Virus record (IMG/VR): IMGVR_UViG_3300029309_000093
Span: 1 to 40,472 of that record
Strand: one strand, 5' to 3'
DNA: 40,472 bases
DNA from: a virus
Part shown: positions 1-6,660 of the stretch, piece after piece
Layout of the letters: the number at the start of each line of letters is the position of its first letter
Position numbering within the stretch: the first letter of the stretch is position 1
Made by a program: the position numbers and the translations under genes
The notes under the pieces: model-generated
What the model saw: the letters and a program-made list of their open reading frames with translations, nothing else
Database searches by the model: none
Told to the model about the DNA's origin: nothing

Positions 1-15
1 AAAAATTTAACAACT

Positions 16-29
16 AAACAACTAAAACT
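16..29 (+). promoter_or_regulatory. translation leader repeat, copy 1
   Basis: AAACAACTAAAACT directly abuts the ATG at 30; a partial extra copy (AACAACTAA at 9-17) precedes and overlaps it. No Shine-Dalgarno sequence is present. Confidence 0.6.
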
Positions 30-185
30 ATGGAATATTTAGACCTTAAAATTAACGAAGAATTATATCTACAAATTAAATTTGAACAAGAGGGTATTGT
101 ATATGATTTATATAATAAGCAAGATCAATTAATAAAAGAATTAGGATATACTTTTTATTATGAAATTAAAACCTCAAACAACTAA
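30..185 (+). CDS. small hypothetical protein (51 aa)
   Basis: A complete 51-codon frame runs from an ATG placed directly after the leader AAACAACTAAAACT to a TAA that lies inside the next copy of the same leader. The product is rich in Glu, Lys, Tyr and Ile and shows no signal peptide, membrane segment or motif I recognise. It is the first gene of a string of tiny early genes on the plus strand. The leader and the tight packing are the main support that it is expressed. Function unknown. Confidence 0.55.
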   Translation: MEYLDLKINEELYLQIKFEQEGIVYDLYNKQDQLIKELGYTFYYEIKTSNN

Positions 186-189
186 AACT
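176..189 (+). promoter_or_regulatory. translation leader repeat, copy 2
   Basis: Perfect copy of the 14-base leader, abutting the ATG at 190. Its internal TAA (183-185) is also the stop codon of the preceding gene. Confidence 0.6.
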
Positions 190-324
190 ATGAAACAAAA
201 ATATACAATTAACATATTAGATAGGGAAGAAACATTTTATATATGCCAATATTGTGGTGGAGAACACTCAACGATTATTTACTGCGAAGAAAGAGATTCA
301 GATTTTTGTGAATCTTGCTATTAA
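190..324 (+). CDS. small zinc-ribbon-like protein (44 aa)
   Basis: A 44-residue frame starts directly after a perfect copy of the 14-base leader. The second half carries a C-x2-C pair (CQYC, about residues 19-22), a lone Cys, and a C-x2-C pair at the C-terminus (CESC). This is the usual layout of a small Cys4 zinc ribbon. Proteins this small in phage early regions often bind host proteins or nucleic acid, but nothing here shows which. The gene lies 4 bases after the preceding stop and 17 bases before the next start. Zinc binding is inferred from Cys spacing only. Confidence 0.6.
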   Translation: MKQKYTINILDREETFYICQYCGGEHSTIIYCEERDSDFCESCY

Positions 325-327
325 TTT

Positions 328-341
328 AAACAACTAAAACT
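328..341 (+). promoter_or_regulatory. translation leader repeat, copy 3
   Basis: Perfect copy of the leader, abutting the ATG at 342, in a 17-base intergenic gap. Confidence 0.6.
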
Positions 342-584
342 ATGGAAATAATAAGATTTTATAATAACAACAATGACGAAGATTTCTTCAACTATATTTA
401 TGATAATATAGGTAGCGATATCGCTATTATGCACGACTTGACTTGCTCGATCTTGAAAATCAAAGGTAAGTATCATATCGACTATCACGGAATAAGAGAT
501 AGAAACTATGAAAGAGTTTATAAAGAAAAAGCACTAAAACTATTTAAACAACTACAAACATGGAACGACACGATTACGATTTAA
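342..584 (+). CDS. hypothetical protein (80 aa)
   Basis: An 80-residue frame follows a perfect copy of the AAACAACTAAAACT leader, which abuts its ATG. The protein is acidic in the first 25 residues (an Asn/Asp run) and more basic later; no known motif or membrane segment is visible. Its last 25 bases overlap the next gene, whose start is inside it. Early-region hypothetical, function unknown. Confidence 0.6.
   Translation: MEIIRFYNNNNDEDFFNYIYDNIGSDIAIMHDLTCSILKIKGKYHIDYHGIRDRNYERVYKEKALKLFKQLQTWNDTITI
546..559 (+). promoter_or_regulatory. translation leader repeat, copy 4 (diverged)
   Basis: AAACAACTACAAAC, slightly changed at the 3' half, abuts the ATG at 560 although it lies inside the coding region of the previous gene. 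Confidence 0.5.
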
Positions 585-841
585 AAAAACTTGAGGATAG
601 CATGATTGATGTTACCTCTGAATTAGCAGAAGTTAATCACTTTTCTCTTACCATATACTTTACATATAAAAATGAAAGGTATGGGGCTTCTTGTTATTAC
701 GAAGTTCATGGACAAGGAATATATAGCGTATATGTACAAGGATTAGATAAGGATCTGGAGATTACTGATGAGCTTCATGATAGGGTAGATCAATATTTTA
801 GAGAAGAGTTTCACATAGATGAAAAAACTTTGGATTGGTAA
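560..841 (+). CDS. hypothetical protein (93 aa)
   Basis: A 93-residue acidic protein whose ATG follows a slightly diverged leader copy (AAACAACTACAAAC) lying inside the end of the preceding gene. The middle part alternates hydrophobic and aromatic residues as expected for beta strands (SLTIYFTYKNERYGASCYY region). Its TAA shares a base with the next ATG (TAATG), so the two are probably translationally coupled. Not recognised; function unknown. Confidence 0.65.
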   Translation: MERHDYDLKKLEDSMIDVTSELAEVNHFSLTIYFTYKNERYGASCYYEVHGQGIYSVYVQGLDKDLEITDELHDRVDQYFREEFHIDEKTLDW

Positions 842-1089
842 TGACTAAAATATTAAACCAAAATGTTTTAGCTCATATATACCTGGTCGATATAAAGTTC
901 AAACACCAGGAGAATACCTATCGAGTCCAATGCGATTACTACTCAGATACGGGCGTTGAAAACATTGATGTATATAAAGATGAAGTTTGGTTAAGTCCAT
1001 TCTCCAACAAAAAAATATACAATGTAGCAACAGAAGTCGTCTATGATTTAGACGTCAAACAAACCTGGAAAGATGATCCAGGAGTATAA
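841..1089 (+). CDS. hypothetical protein (82 aa)
   Basis: I place the start at the ATG at 841, which shares its A with the preceding stop codon, rather than at an upstream TTG. The protein of 82 residues resembles its upstream neighbour in composition: a strand-rich middle with many aromatic residues and a charged C-terminus. The two could be distant paralogues, both having a hydrophobic strand followed by a Tyr-rich stretch, but this is weak. Function unknown. Confidence 0.6.
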   Translation: MTKILNQNVLAHIYLVDIKFKHQENTYRVQCDYYSDTGVENIDVYKDEVWLSPFSNKKIYNVATEVVYDLDVKQTWKDDPGV

Positions 1090-1159
1090 TATAAATAAGT
1101 ATTTACGAAAAGATAACATAAATATTATTACGATACTACTTAAATATTCTGAAAATTTA

Positions 1160-1167
1160 TATCTTTG
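1160..1167 (+). promoter_or_regulatory. putative Bacteroidota -7 box (TATCTTTG)
   Basis: TATCTTTG matches the TAnnTTTG -7 element of the Bacteroidota primary sigma factor. It ends 4 bases before the ATG at 1172, so transcription from it would begin at or beside the start codon. I see no TTTG -33 element at the expected spacing. Confidence 0.4.
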
Positions 1168-1171
1168 CAAA

Positions 1172-1378
1172 ATGAGTAAGGAAATTTGCAATAATTGTGG
1201 TAGCAAAAAATTAGTATTTGAAAAGTTTGAATACTGCGGTGAGTATGCTTCACATGATTATTTATGTTTAGATTGCCACGATCAAGGCAAAATATTTTAC
1301 GATATACAATACACTCTAACTAAAAACTATATAAACAAAAATGAAACCATTCATGCAATCAAGAAAGAAAAAGCATAA
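1172..1378 (+). CDS. zinc-ribbon-like hypothetical protein (68 aa)
   Basis: The frame is open from further upstream (an ATG at 1073 gives 101 residues), but I prefer the ATG at 1172: the -7 box just before it would give a leaderless transcript, and the Cys motifs begin immediately after. The 68-residue product has CNNC near residues 6-9, a Cys near residue 22, and CLDC near residues 33-36, a Cys4 zinc-ribbon arrangement, followed by a basic C-terminus. It overlaps the next gene by 38 bases. Role unknown; nucleic-acid or protein binding is an inference. Confidence 0.55.
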   Translation: MSKEICNNCGSKKLVFEKFEYCGEYASHDYLCLDCHDQGKIFYDIQYTLTKNYINKNETIHAIKKEKA

Positions 1379-1538
1379 ACAATATGTAGGTAACTTTATA
1401 CTTACCTTAGATTTTGAATGTAATCAATTAAGAAAACAATTAAAATCTGTAAACGATAAAACAACGATAAAAAAGTTAATATTTAAAACTTCACTTCAAG
1501 AAAAATACAGAAGAAGATTGCAACTTTTAAACTTTTAA
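1341..1538 (+). CDS. small basic hypothetical protein (65 aa)
   Basis: A 65-residue, strongly basic frame (an RKKKHK patch near residue 8 and KYRRR near the C-terminus) starts inside the end of the preceding gene and stops 2 bases before the next ATG. The long overlap of 38 bases is unusual; an in-frame ATG at 1353 would shorten it. No motif recognised. A nucleic-acid-binding role would fit the charge but is speculative. Confidence 0.45.
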   Translation: MKPFMQSRKKKHKQYVGNFILTLDFECNQLRKQLKSVNDKTTIKKLIFKTSLQEKYRRRLQLLNF

Positions 1539-1540
1539 TT

Positions 1541-1708
1541 ATGGAAGGTCAAATACAAATGTATCATTACAGACTAGAGGCAATAATTAAAAAAGTTAAG
1601 GAAAGCGTAATTGAACTTGAAGAACTAGAGGCTACCTCTGGAAACATGTCTTACGATCAATCTAAAATACTCCACAAAATTATAACGGAATTAAAACAAA
1701 TACAATGA
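1541..1708 (+). CDS. small helical hypothetical protein (55 aa)
   Basis: This 55-codon frame fills the otherwise empty space between two longer genes. Its TGA overlaps the next ATG as ATGA, the typical coupling overlap in this genome. The sequence is helical and charged with heptad-like Ile/Leu spacing (IIKKVKESVIELEELEA), so a short coiled coil is plausible. No known family. The tight packing is the main support. Confidence 0.55.
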   Translation: MEGQIQMYHYRLEAIIKKVKESVIELEELEATSGNMSYDQSKILHKIITELKQIQ

Positions 1709-2016
1709 AAGAACACATATTTAAACAATATTTAGAAAACATATTAGAATATTTAGGTATAACCCAGGACGAATTATTTGAAAAAACTAAAAGAGATGAA
1801 ATTGTAAAACCAAGGCAAATGCTTTTTTATTTATGTAATGTAAAATCTAACATGGGGCAAAAAGAAATAAGCGGATACATAAAAAAATTAAATTATGATG
1901 TCACAGAGGAAACAATATATTACGGAATAAATATCTGTAAAAAATTGATTGAAGAAGATACTGATTATGTTTATATTATAGATAAACTATCACAAATTGA
2001 GCAAGACATTAAATAA
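1705..2016 (+). CDS. DnaA domain IV-like DNA-binding protein
   Basis: A 103-residue protein that resembles only the C-terminal DNA-binding domain (domain IV) of the replication initiator DnaA. Residues about 17-40 carry the region equivalent to the basic loop and PRQ-x3-YL helix (here IVKPRQMLFYLC), followed by a helix-turn-helix-like stretch and a TIYYGI segment where DnaA has TTVLHA. There is no room for the AAA+ ATPase domain. It probably binds DnaA-box-like DNA as a phage regulator or origin factor (inference). Its start overlaps the upstream stop by 4 bases. A second domain IV-like gene lies at 8639-9061. Confidence 0.55.
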   Translation: MKEHIFKQYLENILEYLGITQDELFEKTKRDEIVKPRQMLFYLCNVKSNMGQKEISGYIKKLNYDVTEETIYYGINICKKLIEEDTDYVYIIDKLSQIEQDIK

Positions 2017-2056
2017 AATTTTTGAAGAAGCTGAATTGGATTCCAACACTACTCAA

Positions 2057-2404
2057 ATGAGCGGTAATGGATATAAGGCTTTTATGAAATTAGGAATTAA
2101 AATAACTAAAGATTTGGAAACCAACAAAATTAAAATATTCGATCATTCCTCTGGTGGTAATTACTATGTTGAAATGAACGATATATCTCGCCATGTTATA
2201 TTAAATAATGGCTGGGTAATGGGCGTGACGAAATTAACTTTAGATAAATATAAATTTAAACTTGACAAGATTAAAGAATACATATCGCTTGAGTTAAACG
2301 GAAATCAAAGTAAAAAAAGATTAAGTTTTTTAAAAGATTCACGCCAACAAATACTTCACAAGTATTACAAATTAACACAAAAATTAAATAAAAAAAATGT
2401 ATGA
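2057..2404 (+). CDS. hypothetical protein (115 aa)
   Basis: The frame is open from a TTG at 1997, which would give 135 residues and overlap the upstream gene by 20 bases; I list the first ATG, at 2057, as the conservative start. The first half looks strand-rich with Gly and aromatics (GNGYKAFMKLGIKI), the second half is a basic helical region ending in a Lys/Asn tail. No known motif. The neighbouring genes suggest a replication or early regulatory role, without direct evidence. Confidence 0.6.
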   Translation: MSGNGYKAFMKLGIKITKDLETNKIKIFDHSSGGNYYVEMNDISRHVILNNGWVMGVTKLTLDKYKFKLDKIKEYISLELNGNQSKKRLSFLKDSRQQILHKYYKLTQKLNKKNV

Positions 2405-2525
2405 ATATCAAAAGAAAATTAAAGCTATATATTTGATAGCTGAAACACTAAACGAAGACTCAATTAATAGAGTTATAAAACGATTAACTAAAATGAAATC
2501 TAATGGCAACAAAAACTACAACTAA
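2397..2525 (+). CDS. possible small basic protein (42 aa)
   Basis: A 42-codon frame overlaps the preceding stop by 8 bases and the annealing-protein gene by 23 bases, and it covers the 98-base gap between them. The product is helical and basic. Overlaps of this size occur elsewhere in this arm, which makes it credible, but there is no motif and no separate expression signal. Confidence 0.4.
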   Translation: MYEYQKKIKAIYLIAETLNEDSINRVIKRLTKMKSNGNKNYN

Positions 2526-3120
2526 GAAATCTACATTTGACGTGCTTAACGCAATCAATGTTAACGATAGGACAGAAATGAAAGGAAGACTTACATATCT
2601 GTCTTGGTCGTGGGCTTGGCAAGAGGTTAAAAAAACTTTTCCAGACGCCACCTATACATATTATACAAATCCAGAAACCAACTTACCTTTTTCTTTTAAA
2701 GAAGGAGTCGGTGCATTCTGTCATACATCTGTAACAATCAAAGGTGAAACACTTGAAATGTGGCTTCCTGTTATGGACAACAGAAATCAATCTGTACTAA
2801 AACCAACTTCAACTCAGATCAATACAACTCTTATGAGGTGCTTAACTAAGAACTTGGCTATGCATGGAATGGGTCTTTACATATATGCTGGGGATGATTT
2901 GCCCGTGATAACTGCTGAAGATATCAGCAAATCAAACGAGCAGAGCAAGAGTAAAAAGGTAAAGGTAACAGAAGAAAATTGGTCAAAAATAGTGGAGACC
3001 GCTAAGAGGTTACAATCACAAAAAGTAAAGTGGGATACTATACTTGCAAGACTAATGGATAAATACATAGTAGATATGGATCAAATTGAAAAACTTAAAA
3101 AAGAGCTTTATGGAAAATAA
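2503..3120 (+). CDS. Sak/DUF1071-type single-strand annealing protein
   Basis: This 205-residue protein matches the DUF1071 family of phage single-strand annealing proteins. Visible hallmarks are YLSWSWAWQEVKK followed by a P-D-A-x-Y segment (about residues 32-50), a LPVMDNRNQ segment in the middle, and R-C-L-x-K-N-x-A-M-H-G-M-G-L-Y-I-Y-A-G-D-D-L-P (about residues 112-134), close to the family's conserved block. Such proteins anneal complementary ssDNA during phage recombination. The exonuclease gene follows with an 11-base overlap and an SSB-like gene after that, the usual two-component recombination set. The C-terminal 70 residues are a basic helical tail. Confident on family, less on exact biochemical role. 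Confidence 0.85.
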   Translation: MATKTTTKKSTFDVLNAINVNDRTEMKGRLTYLSWSWAWQEVKKTFPDATYTYYTNPETNLPFSFKEGVGAFCHTSVTIKGETLEMWLPVMDNRNQSVLKPTSTQINTTLMRCLTKNLAMHGMGLYIYAGDDLPVITAEDISKSNEQSKSKKVKVTEENWSKIVETAKRLQSQKVKWDTILARLMDKYIVDMDQIEKLKKELYGK

Positions 3121-3889
3121 GATAATTGATAAGTTAAGAGATGATGTTCAGTATTATGGAAAGTACGGGCAAAAATGGTTGTCAAACAGTGATATAAAAA
3201 CGTTGCTCAACAATCCAACTGAATTTAGATTACCGGTGCAACCAAACGAAAATCTTGAGAAAGGCAGATTGTTTCACCAGCTTATACTAGAACCAGAGAA
3301 AGCTAAAACCTTTCCGATAGCTGATGTATCTCGTAGAGATTCAACATATAAAAAGTTTTTAGAGGAGAACAACCTAGAGTTTGCTTTGAAAAAATCTGAA
3401 GCTGATGAAATAAAAGAGCTTGTTGATTGGTTCATGGATGAAAAAAACGAGAAGACAAAGGCAATGAAAGATTACCTTTTTGACTTTGAGGCTAAGTATG
3501 AAGAACCAATGGTGGGAGAGATTATGGGTCATCCATTTAAGGGAAAGGCAGATATCATAAGTAAAGAAATGATTATTGATCTTAAGACTTCTGGTGATGT
3601 ATCAAAGTTTACTCGCAATGCACCATTTTATTTTTATGATACACAAGCATACATATACCAAACTCTGTATGGTATGCCAATGGTATTCTTTGTCGTGGGC
3701 AAAGAGTCTAAAACTATTGGGACTATGAAGAACAAAACTACCTATGATGTAGGTATATTTAATCCTACATCTGAGACCATTGAAAGAGCTAAACAAAAAG
3801 TTGAACAGGCTCTCTATCATTATGATAAGTATTTTGCAAAGGACGCAAAGGAAAGTATAGATTCAATAATCTATAAAGGAGAATTTTAA
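3110..3889 (+). CDS. PD-(D/E)XK exonuclease (RecE/YqaJ-like)
   Basis: A 259-residue nuclease of the DUF3799/RecE C-terminal type. Counting from the ATG at 3110, G52-R-L-F-H56 corresponds to the N-terminal G-x3-H motif, GKAD148 and IDLKT (D157, K159) supply the catalytic acids and lysine, and Q179-x-Y follows on the next helix. In this family the enzyme resects dsDNA ends to give ssDNA for the annealing protein encoded just upstream. A TTG at 3086 is in frame, but the ATG at 3110 overlaps the previous gene more modestly and is the likely start. Complete in length for the family. Confidence 0.85.
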   Translation: MENKIIDKLRDDVQYYGKYGQKWLSNSDIKTLLNNPTEFRLPVQPNENLEKGRLFHQLILEPEKAKTFPIADVSRRDSTYKKFLEENNLEFALKKSEADEIKELVDWFMDEKNEKTKAMKDYLFDFEAKYEEPMVGEIMGHPFKGKADIISKEMIIDLKTSGDVSKFTRNAPFYFYDTQAYIYQTLYGMPMVFFVVGKESKTIGTMKNKTTYDVGIFNPTSETIERAKQKVEQALYHYDKYFAKDAKESIDSIIYKGEF

Positions 3890-3902
3890 TTAAAACAATA
3901 CT

Positions 3903-4154
3903 ATGAGTACAACTAAATACAAACACAAAGAAGGCAGGGGATCCTTGTTTAAAAACACATATAAGGACAAAGATACTCAGCCGGATTTAAGGGGAACTAT
4001 GACTGACTTACAAGGCAAAGAGTTTGAAATCTCAGCATGGGAGGGACAAACACAAGCTGGCGATTATAAGTTATCAATTCAAATGAGTGAACCTTATCAA
4101 AAAACTGAGGACAAAACAAAGGACAAGGAAGAGAAAGACAATTTACCTTTTTAG
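3903..4154 (+). CDS. small SSB-like protein with acidic tail
   Basis: An 83-residue protein with a short strand-rich core (about residues 28-60, LRGTMTDLQGKEFEISAWEG then a YKLSIQMSE strand) and a charged tail ending in DNLPF. That ending imitates the D-D-D-I-P-F tip with which bacterial SSB recruits partner proteins. Its place after annealing protein and exonuclease, and before the primase-helicase, fits a ssDNA-binding accessory protein. It is shorter than a usual OB-fold SSB, so the assignment is an inference from tail, context and composition. A terminator follows 18 bases downstream. Confidence 0.5.
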   Translation: MSTTKYKHKEGRGSLFKNTYKDKDTQPDLRGTMTDLQGKEFEISAWEGQTQAGDYKLSIQMSEPYQKTEDKTKDKEEKDNLPF

Positions 4155-4172
4155 TTCATGTTTTAATGTTTT

Positions 4173-4227
4173 GAGGGAAGGTAGTTTTTCTTTTTCATAT
4201 TAATAGGTTAGCCTTCCCTCTTTTTTA
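4173..4227 (+). terminator. Rho-independent-type terminator
   Basis: GAGGGAAGG at 4173-4181 pairs perfectly with CCTTCCCTC at 4212-4220, with an AT-rich loop of 30 bases that can extend the stem by two pairs, and TTTTTT follows immediately. It lies in the only sizeable gap of the plus arm, separating the recombination genes from the primase-helicase operon. Confidence 0.75.
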
Positions 4228-4239
4228 TTTAATTAAACA

Positions 4240-6660
4240 ATGCAGGTAGTAACAATATTTCAAAACATACGAGAGACTGAAACACCCTTTTTTAAGGATG
4301 TATCTTACATCTTACAAAGAATCAAAGAGGGTAAAAACCAAGACCTAGTAAAAAAAATAAGACAAGAAAAAAATAAAACTAAGAGGAATGATCTTAAGAA
4401 AAATCTACCAGCAATTTGTTTCTCTGGTCAGTTCAATAAAAGATCTGACTCTGCATTGGTTGAACACTCTGGGCTAATATGCTTGGACTTTGATGGGTAT
4501 AAAAAGAAAAAAGAATTACTTGAGGACAAAGAAAAGTTTCAGAAAAATAAATTTGTCTTCTCTGTTTTTGTCTCACCTTCCGGCAATGGATTAAAGGTTA
4601 TAATAAAAATACCAGCAGACCCAGACAACCACACAAAATATTTTAATTCACTCAAGAAAGAGTTTAACTCTGTTTACTTTGATACGACTTCAAAAAATTT
4701 ATCCAGGGTTTGTTACGAATCTTATGATAGACTGCTTCATGTAAACACAAACTCTTCAGTATGGGACAAAATAGAAGAAGAGGAGTATGAAGAGAAAAGC
4801 ATTATAAAGGATGTTCCTTTACTGAAAATCACAGATGAAAATAAAATTATAGAGATACTTACTAAATGGTGGCAACAAAAATATCCAATGGTTGAGGGGC
4901 AAAGAAATCAAAACGTTTACGTTTTAGCAAGGGCGCTCAATGAATTTGGTGTTGGAAAAAATATTGCATTATATGTTTGCAATCAGTATGAGTCATCTGA
5001 TTTTCCAAAAAGAGAAATACAAGCGACAATTGATTCAGCTTATCGTAATACATCTGATTTTGGAACTAAGTTTTATGAGGATACAGAAACCATAAACGAG
5101 ATAAAGCAAAGGGTAAAGAGGGGTGATTCAAAAAAAGATATACGAAGAGATTTACAGAACACCGAGATAGAGATAGATGATATTGAGGCGGTTATTGAAA
5201 ATGCTGAAAAAGATGAAGACCAAAAGTTTTGGACAAAGAATGAAAAAGGGACTATAAAAATTGTACCTCTTCTATTTAAAAAGTTTTTAGAAGACAATGG
5301 TTTTTATAAATATTGCCCACAAGATAGCAAGAACTATGTCTTTGTTAAGGTTACTAATAATCTTATAGATCATACAAGCGAAAAAGAAATTAAAGACTTT
5401 GTGTTAGATATATTGTATCATTATGAAGATGTATCAATCTATAATTACTTTGCAGAGCAAACTAGGTTCTTTCGTGAAGAATTTCTTACACTTTTAGGCA
5501 CTATTGACATATATTTTATAGCAGATACTAAAGATTCATCATATTTATATTACAGAAACTGTGCTGTTCAAATTAAGAAAGATGAGATTGTAGCCATAGA
5601 TTACTTGGACCTTGGTGGTTATGTGTGGAAGGATCATATTATTGACAGAGCCTATAAAAGATGTGATAGTTTTGAGTGTGATTACAAAACTTTTATAGAA
5701 AATATATGTGGTAAAAACCAGGTGAGGACAACATCTATGGAGTCAACTATAGGATTTTTAATGCACGGCCACAAGAACCTGTCTTACTGCCCAGCAGTTA
5801 TACTCAACGATGAGGTTATATCTGACAATCCAGAGGGCGGGACAGGTAAAGGAATATTTATGAACGCACTAAGTCACATGAAAAAGTTAGTAACTATAGA
5901 TGGAAAGGCGTTTGATTTTGCTAAGTCTTTTGCTTATCAGTTAGTGTCAGCAGATACGCAGATACTTTGCTTTGATGATGTAAAGAAATACTTTGACTTT
6001 GAAAGATTGTTTAGTGTAGTGACAGAAGGTCTTACTCTTGAAAAGAAAAACAAGGACGCTATAAAGATACCATTCAGCAAAAGCCCAAAAATATCTATTA
6101 CTACAAATTATGCAATAAAGGGTGCCGGTAATTCATTTCAAAGAAGGAAGTGGGAACTTGAATTATATCAGCACTACAACAAAAACTTTACTCCACAAGA
6201 TGAGTTTGGTAGATTATTTTTTGGTGACTGGGATGATGAAGAGTGGTGTGTGTTTGACAACTATATGATACAATGTCTTCAATTATATTTAAGAGAAGGA
6301 CTAATTGAAAGTGAATTTGTAAACCTTAAGATAAGACAATTGTCTGCTGAGACTAGTCATGACTTTATAGAATGGTGCGGATTACTTGAGGGAACTCAGC
6401 CAAACTCCAAGCTTGTTCCAGAGGTTAGGTTAAACACGAATGAACTTTATTTAGATTTTGTGCAAGAGTATCCCGACTATTCACCAAGGGCGAAGATGTC
6501 TATTAGTAGAATTAGATTCAACAAATGGCTATATTCTTTTTGTATGTATAAGGAGGGTGTGCCACCGGAAGAGGGCAAGGATTTAAATGGGAAGTGGATC
6601 ATTATGAAACAAAAGCCCGAAGATAATAATAGTAATGAAACAGAATTTATACCATTTTGA
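4240..6660 (+). CDS. primase-helicase (VirE-N/BT4734-like primase + SF3-type helicase)
   Basis: An 806-residue fusion. Residues about 60-165 look like the BT4734/VirE N-terminal primase-polymerase fold: LDFDG (D83, D85) as the metal motif, SPSGNGLK at 112-119, and D148 followed by an LSR turn at 154-156. Residues 200-275 resemble a primase C-terminal helical domain. The C-terminal half is an SF3-like helicase: Walker A PEGGTGKG at 531-538, Walker B LCFDDV at 576-581, and an ITTNY sensor segment at about 620-624. It should prime and unwind DNA at the phage fork. No DNA polymerase gene is seen, so host polymerase is probably recruited. The stop overlaps the next start. Confidence 0.85.
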   Translation: MQVVTIFQNIRETETPFFKDVSYILQRIKEGKNQDLVKKIRQEKNKTKRNDLKKNLPAICFSGQFNKRSDSALVEHSGLICLDFDGYKKKKELLEDKEKFQKNKFVFSVFVSPSGNGLKVIIKIPADPDNHTKYFNSLKKEFNSVYFDTTSKNLSRVCYESYDRLLHVNTNSSVWDKIEEEEYEEKSIIKDVPLLKITDENKIIEILTKWWQQKYPMVEGQRNQNVYVLARALNEFGVGKNIALYVCNQYESSDFPKREIQATIDSAYRNTSDFGTKFYEDTETINEIKQRVKRGDSKKDIRRDLQNTEIEIDDIEAVIENAEKDEDQKFWTKNEKGTIKIVPLLFKKFLEDNGFYKYCPQDSKNYVFVKVTNNLIDHTSEKEIKDFVLDILYHYEDVSIYNYFAEQTRFFREEFLTLLGTIDIYFIADTKDSSYLYYRNCAVQIKKDEIVAIDYLDLGGYVWKDHIIDRAYKRCDSFECDYKTFIENICGKNQVRTTSMESTIGFLMHGHKNLSYCPAVILNDEVISDNPEGGTGKGIFMNALSHMKKLVTIDGKAFDFAKSFAYQLVSADTQILCFDDVKKYFDFERLFSVVTEGLTLEKKNKDAIKIPFSKSPKISITTNYAIKGAGNSFQRRKWELELYQHYNKNFTPQDEFGRLFFGDWDDEEWCVFDNYMIQCLQLYLREGLIESEFVNLKIRQLSAETSHDFIEWCGLLEGTQPNSKLVPEVRLNTNELYLDFVQEYPDYSPRAKMSISRIRFNKWLYSFCMYKEGVPPEEGKDLNGKWIIMKQKPEDNNSNETEFIPF

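Noticed and set aside
3086-3112. Upstream TTG start for the exonuclease
   Set aside because: The ATG at 3110 starts just ahead of the conserved region and gives a smaller overlap.
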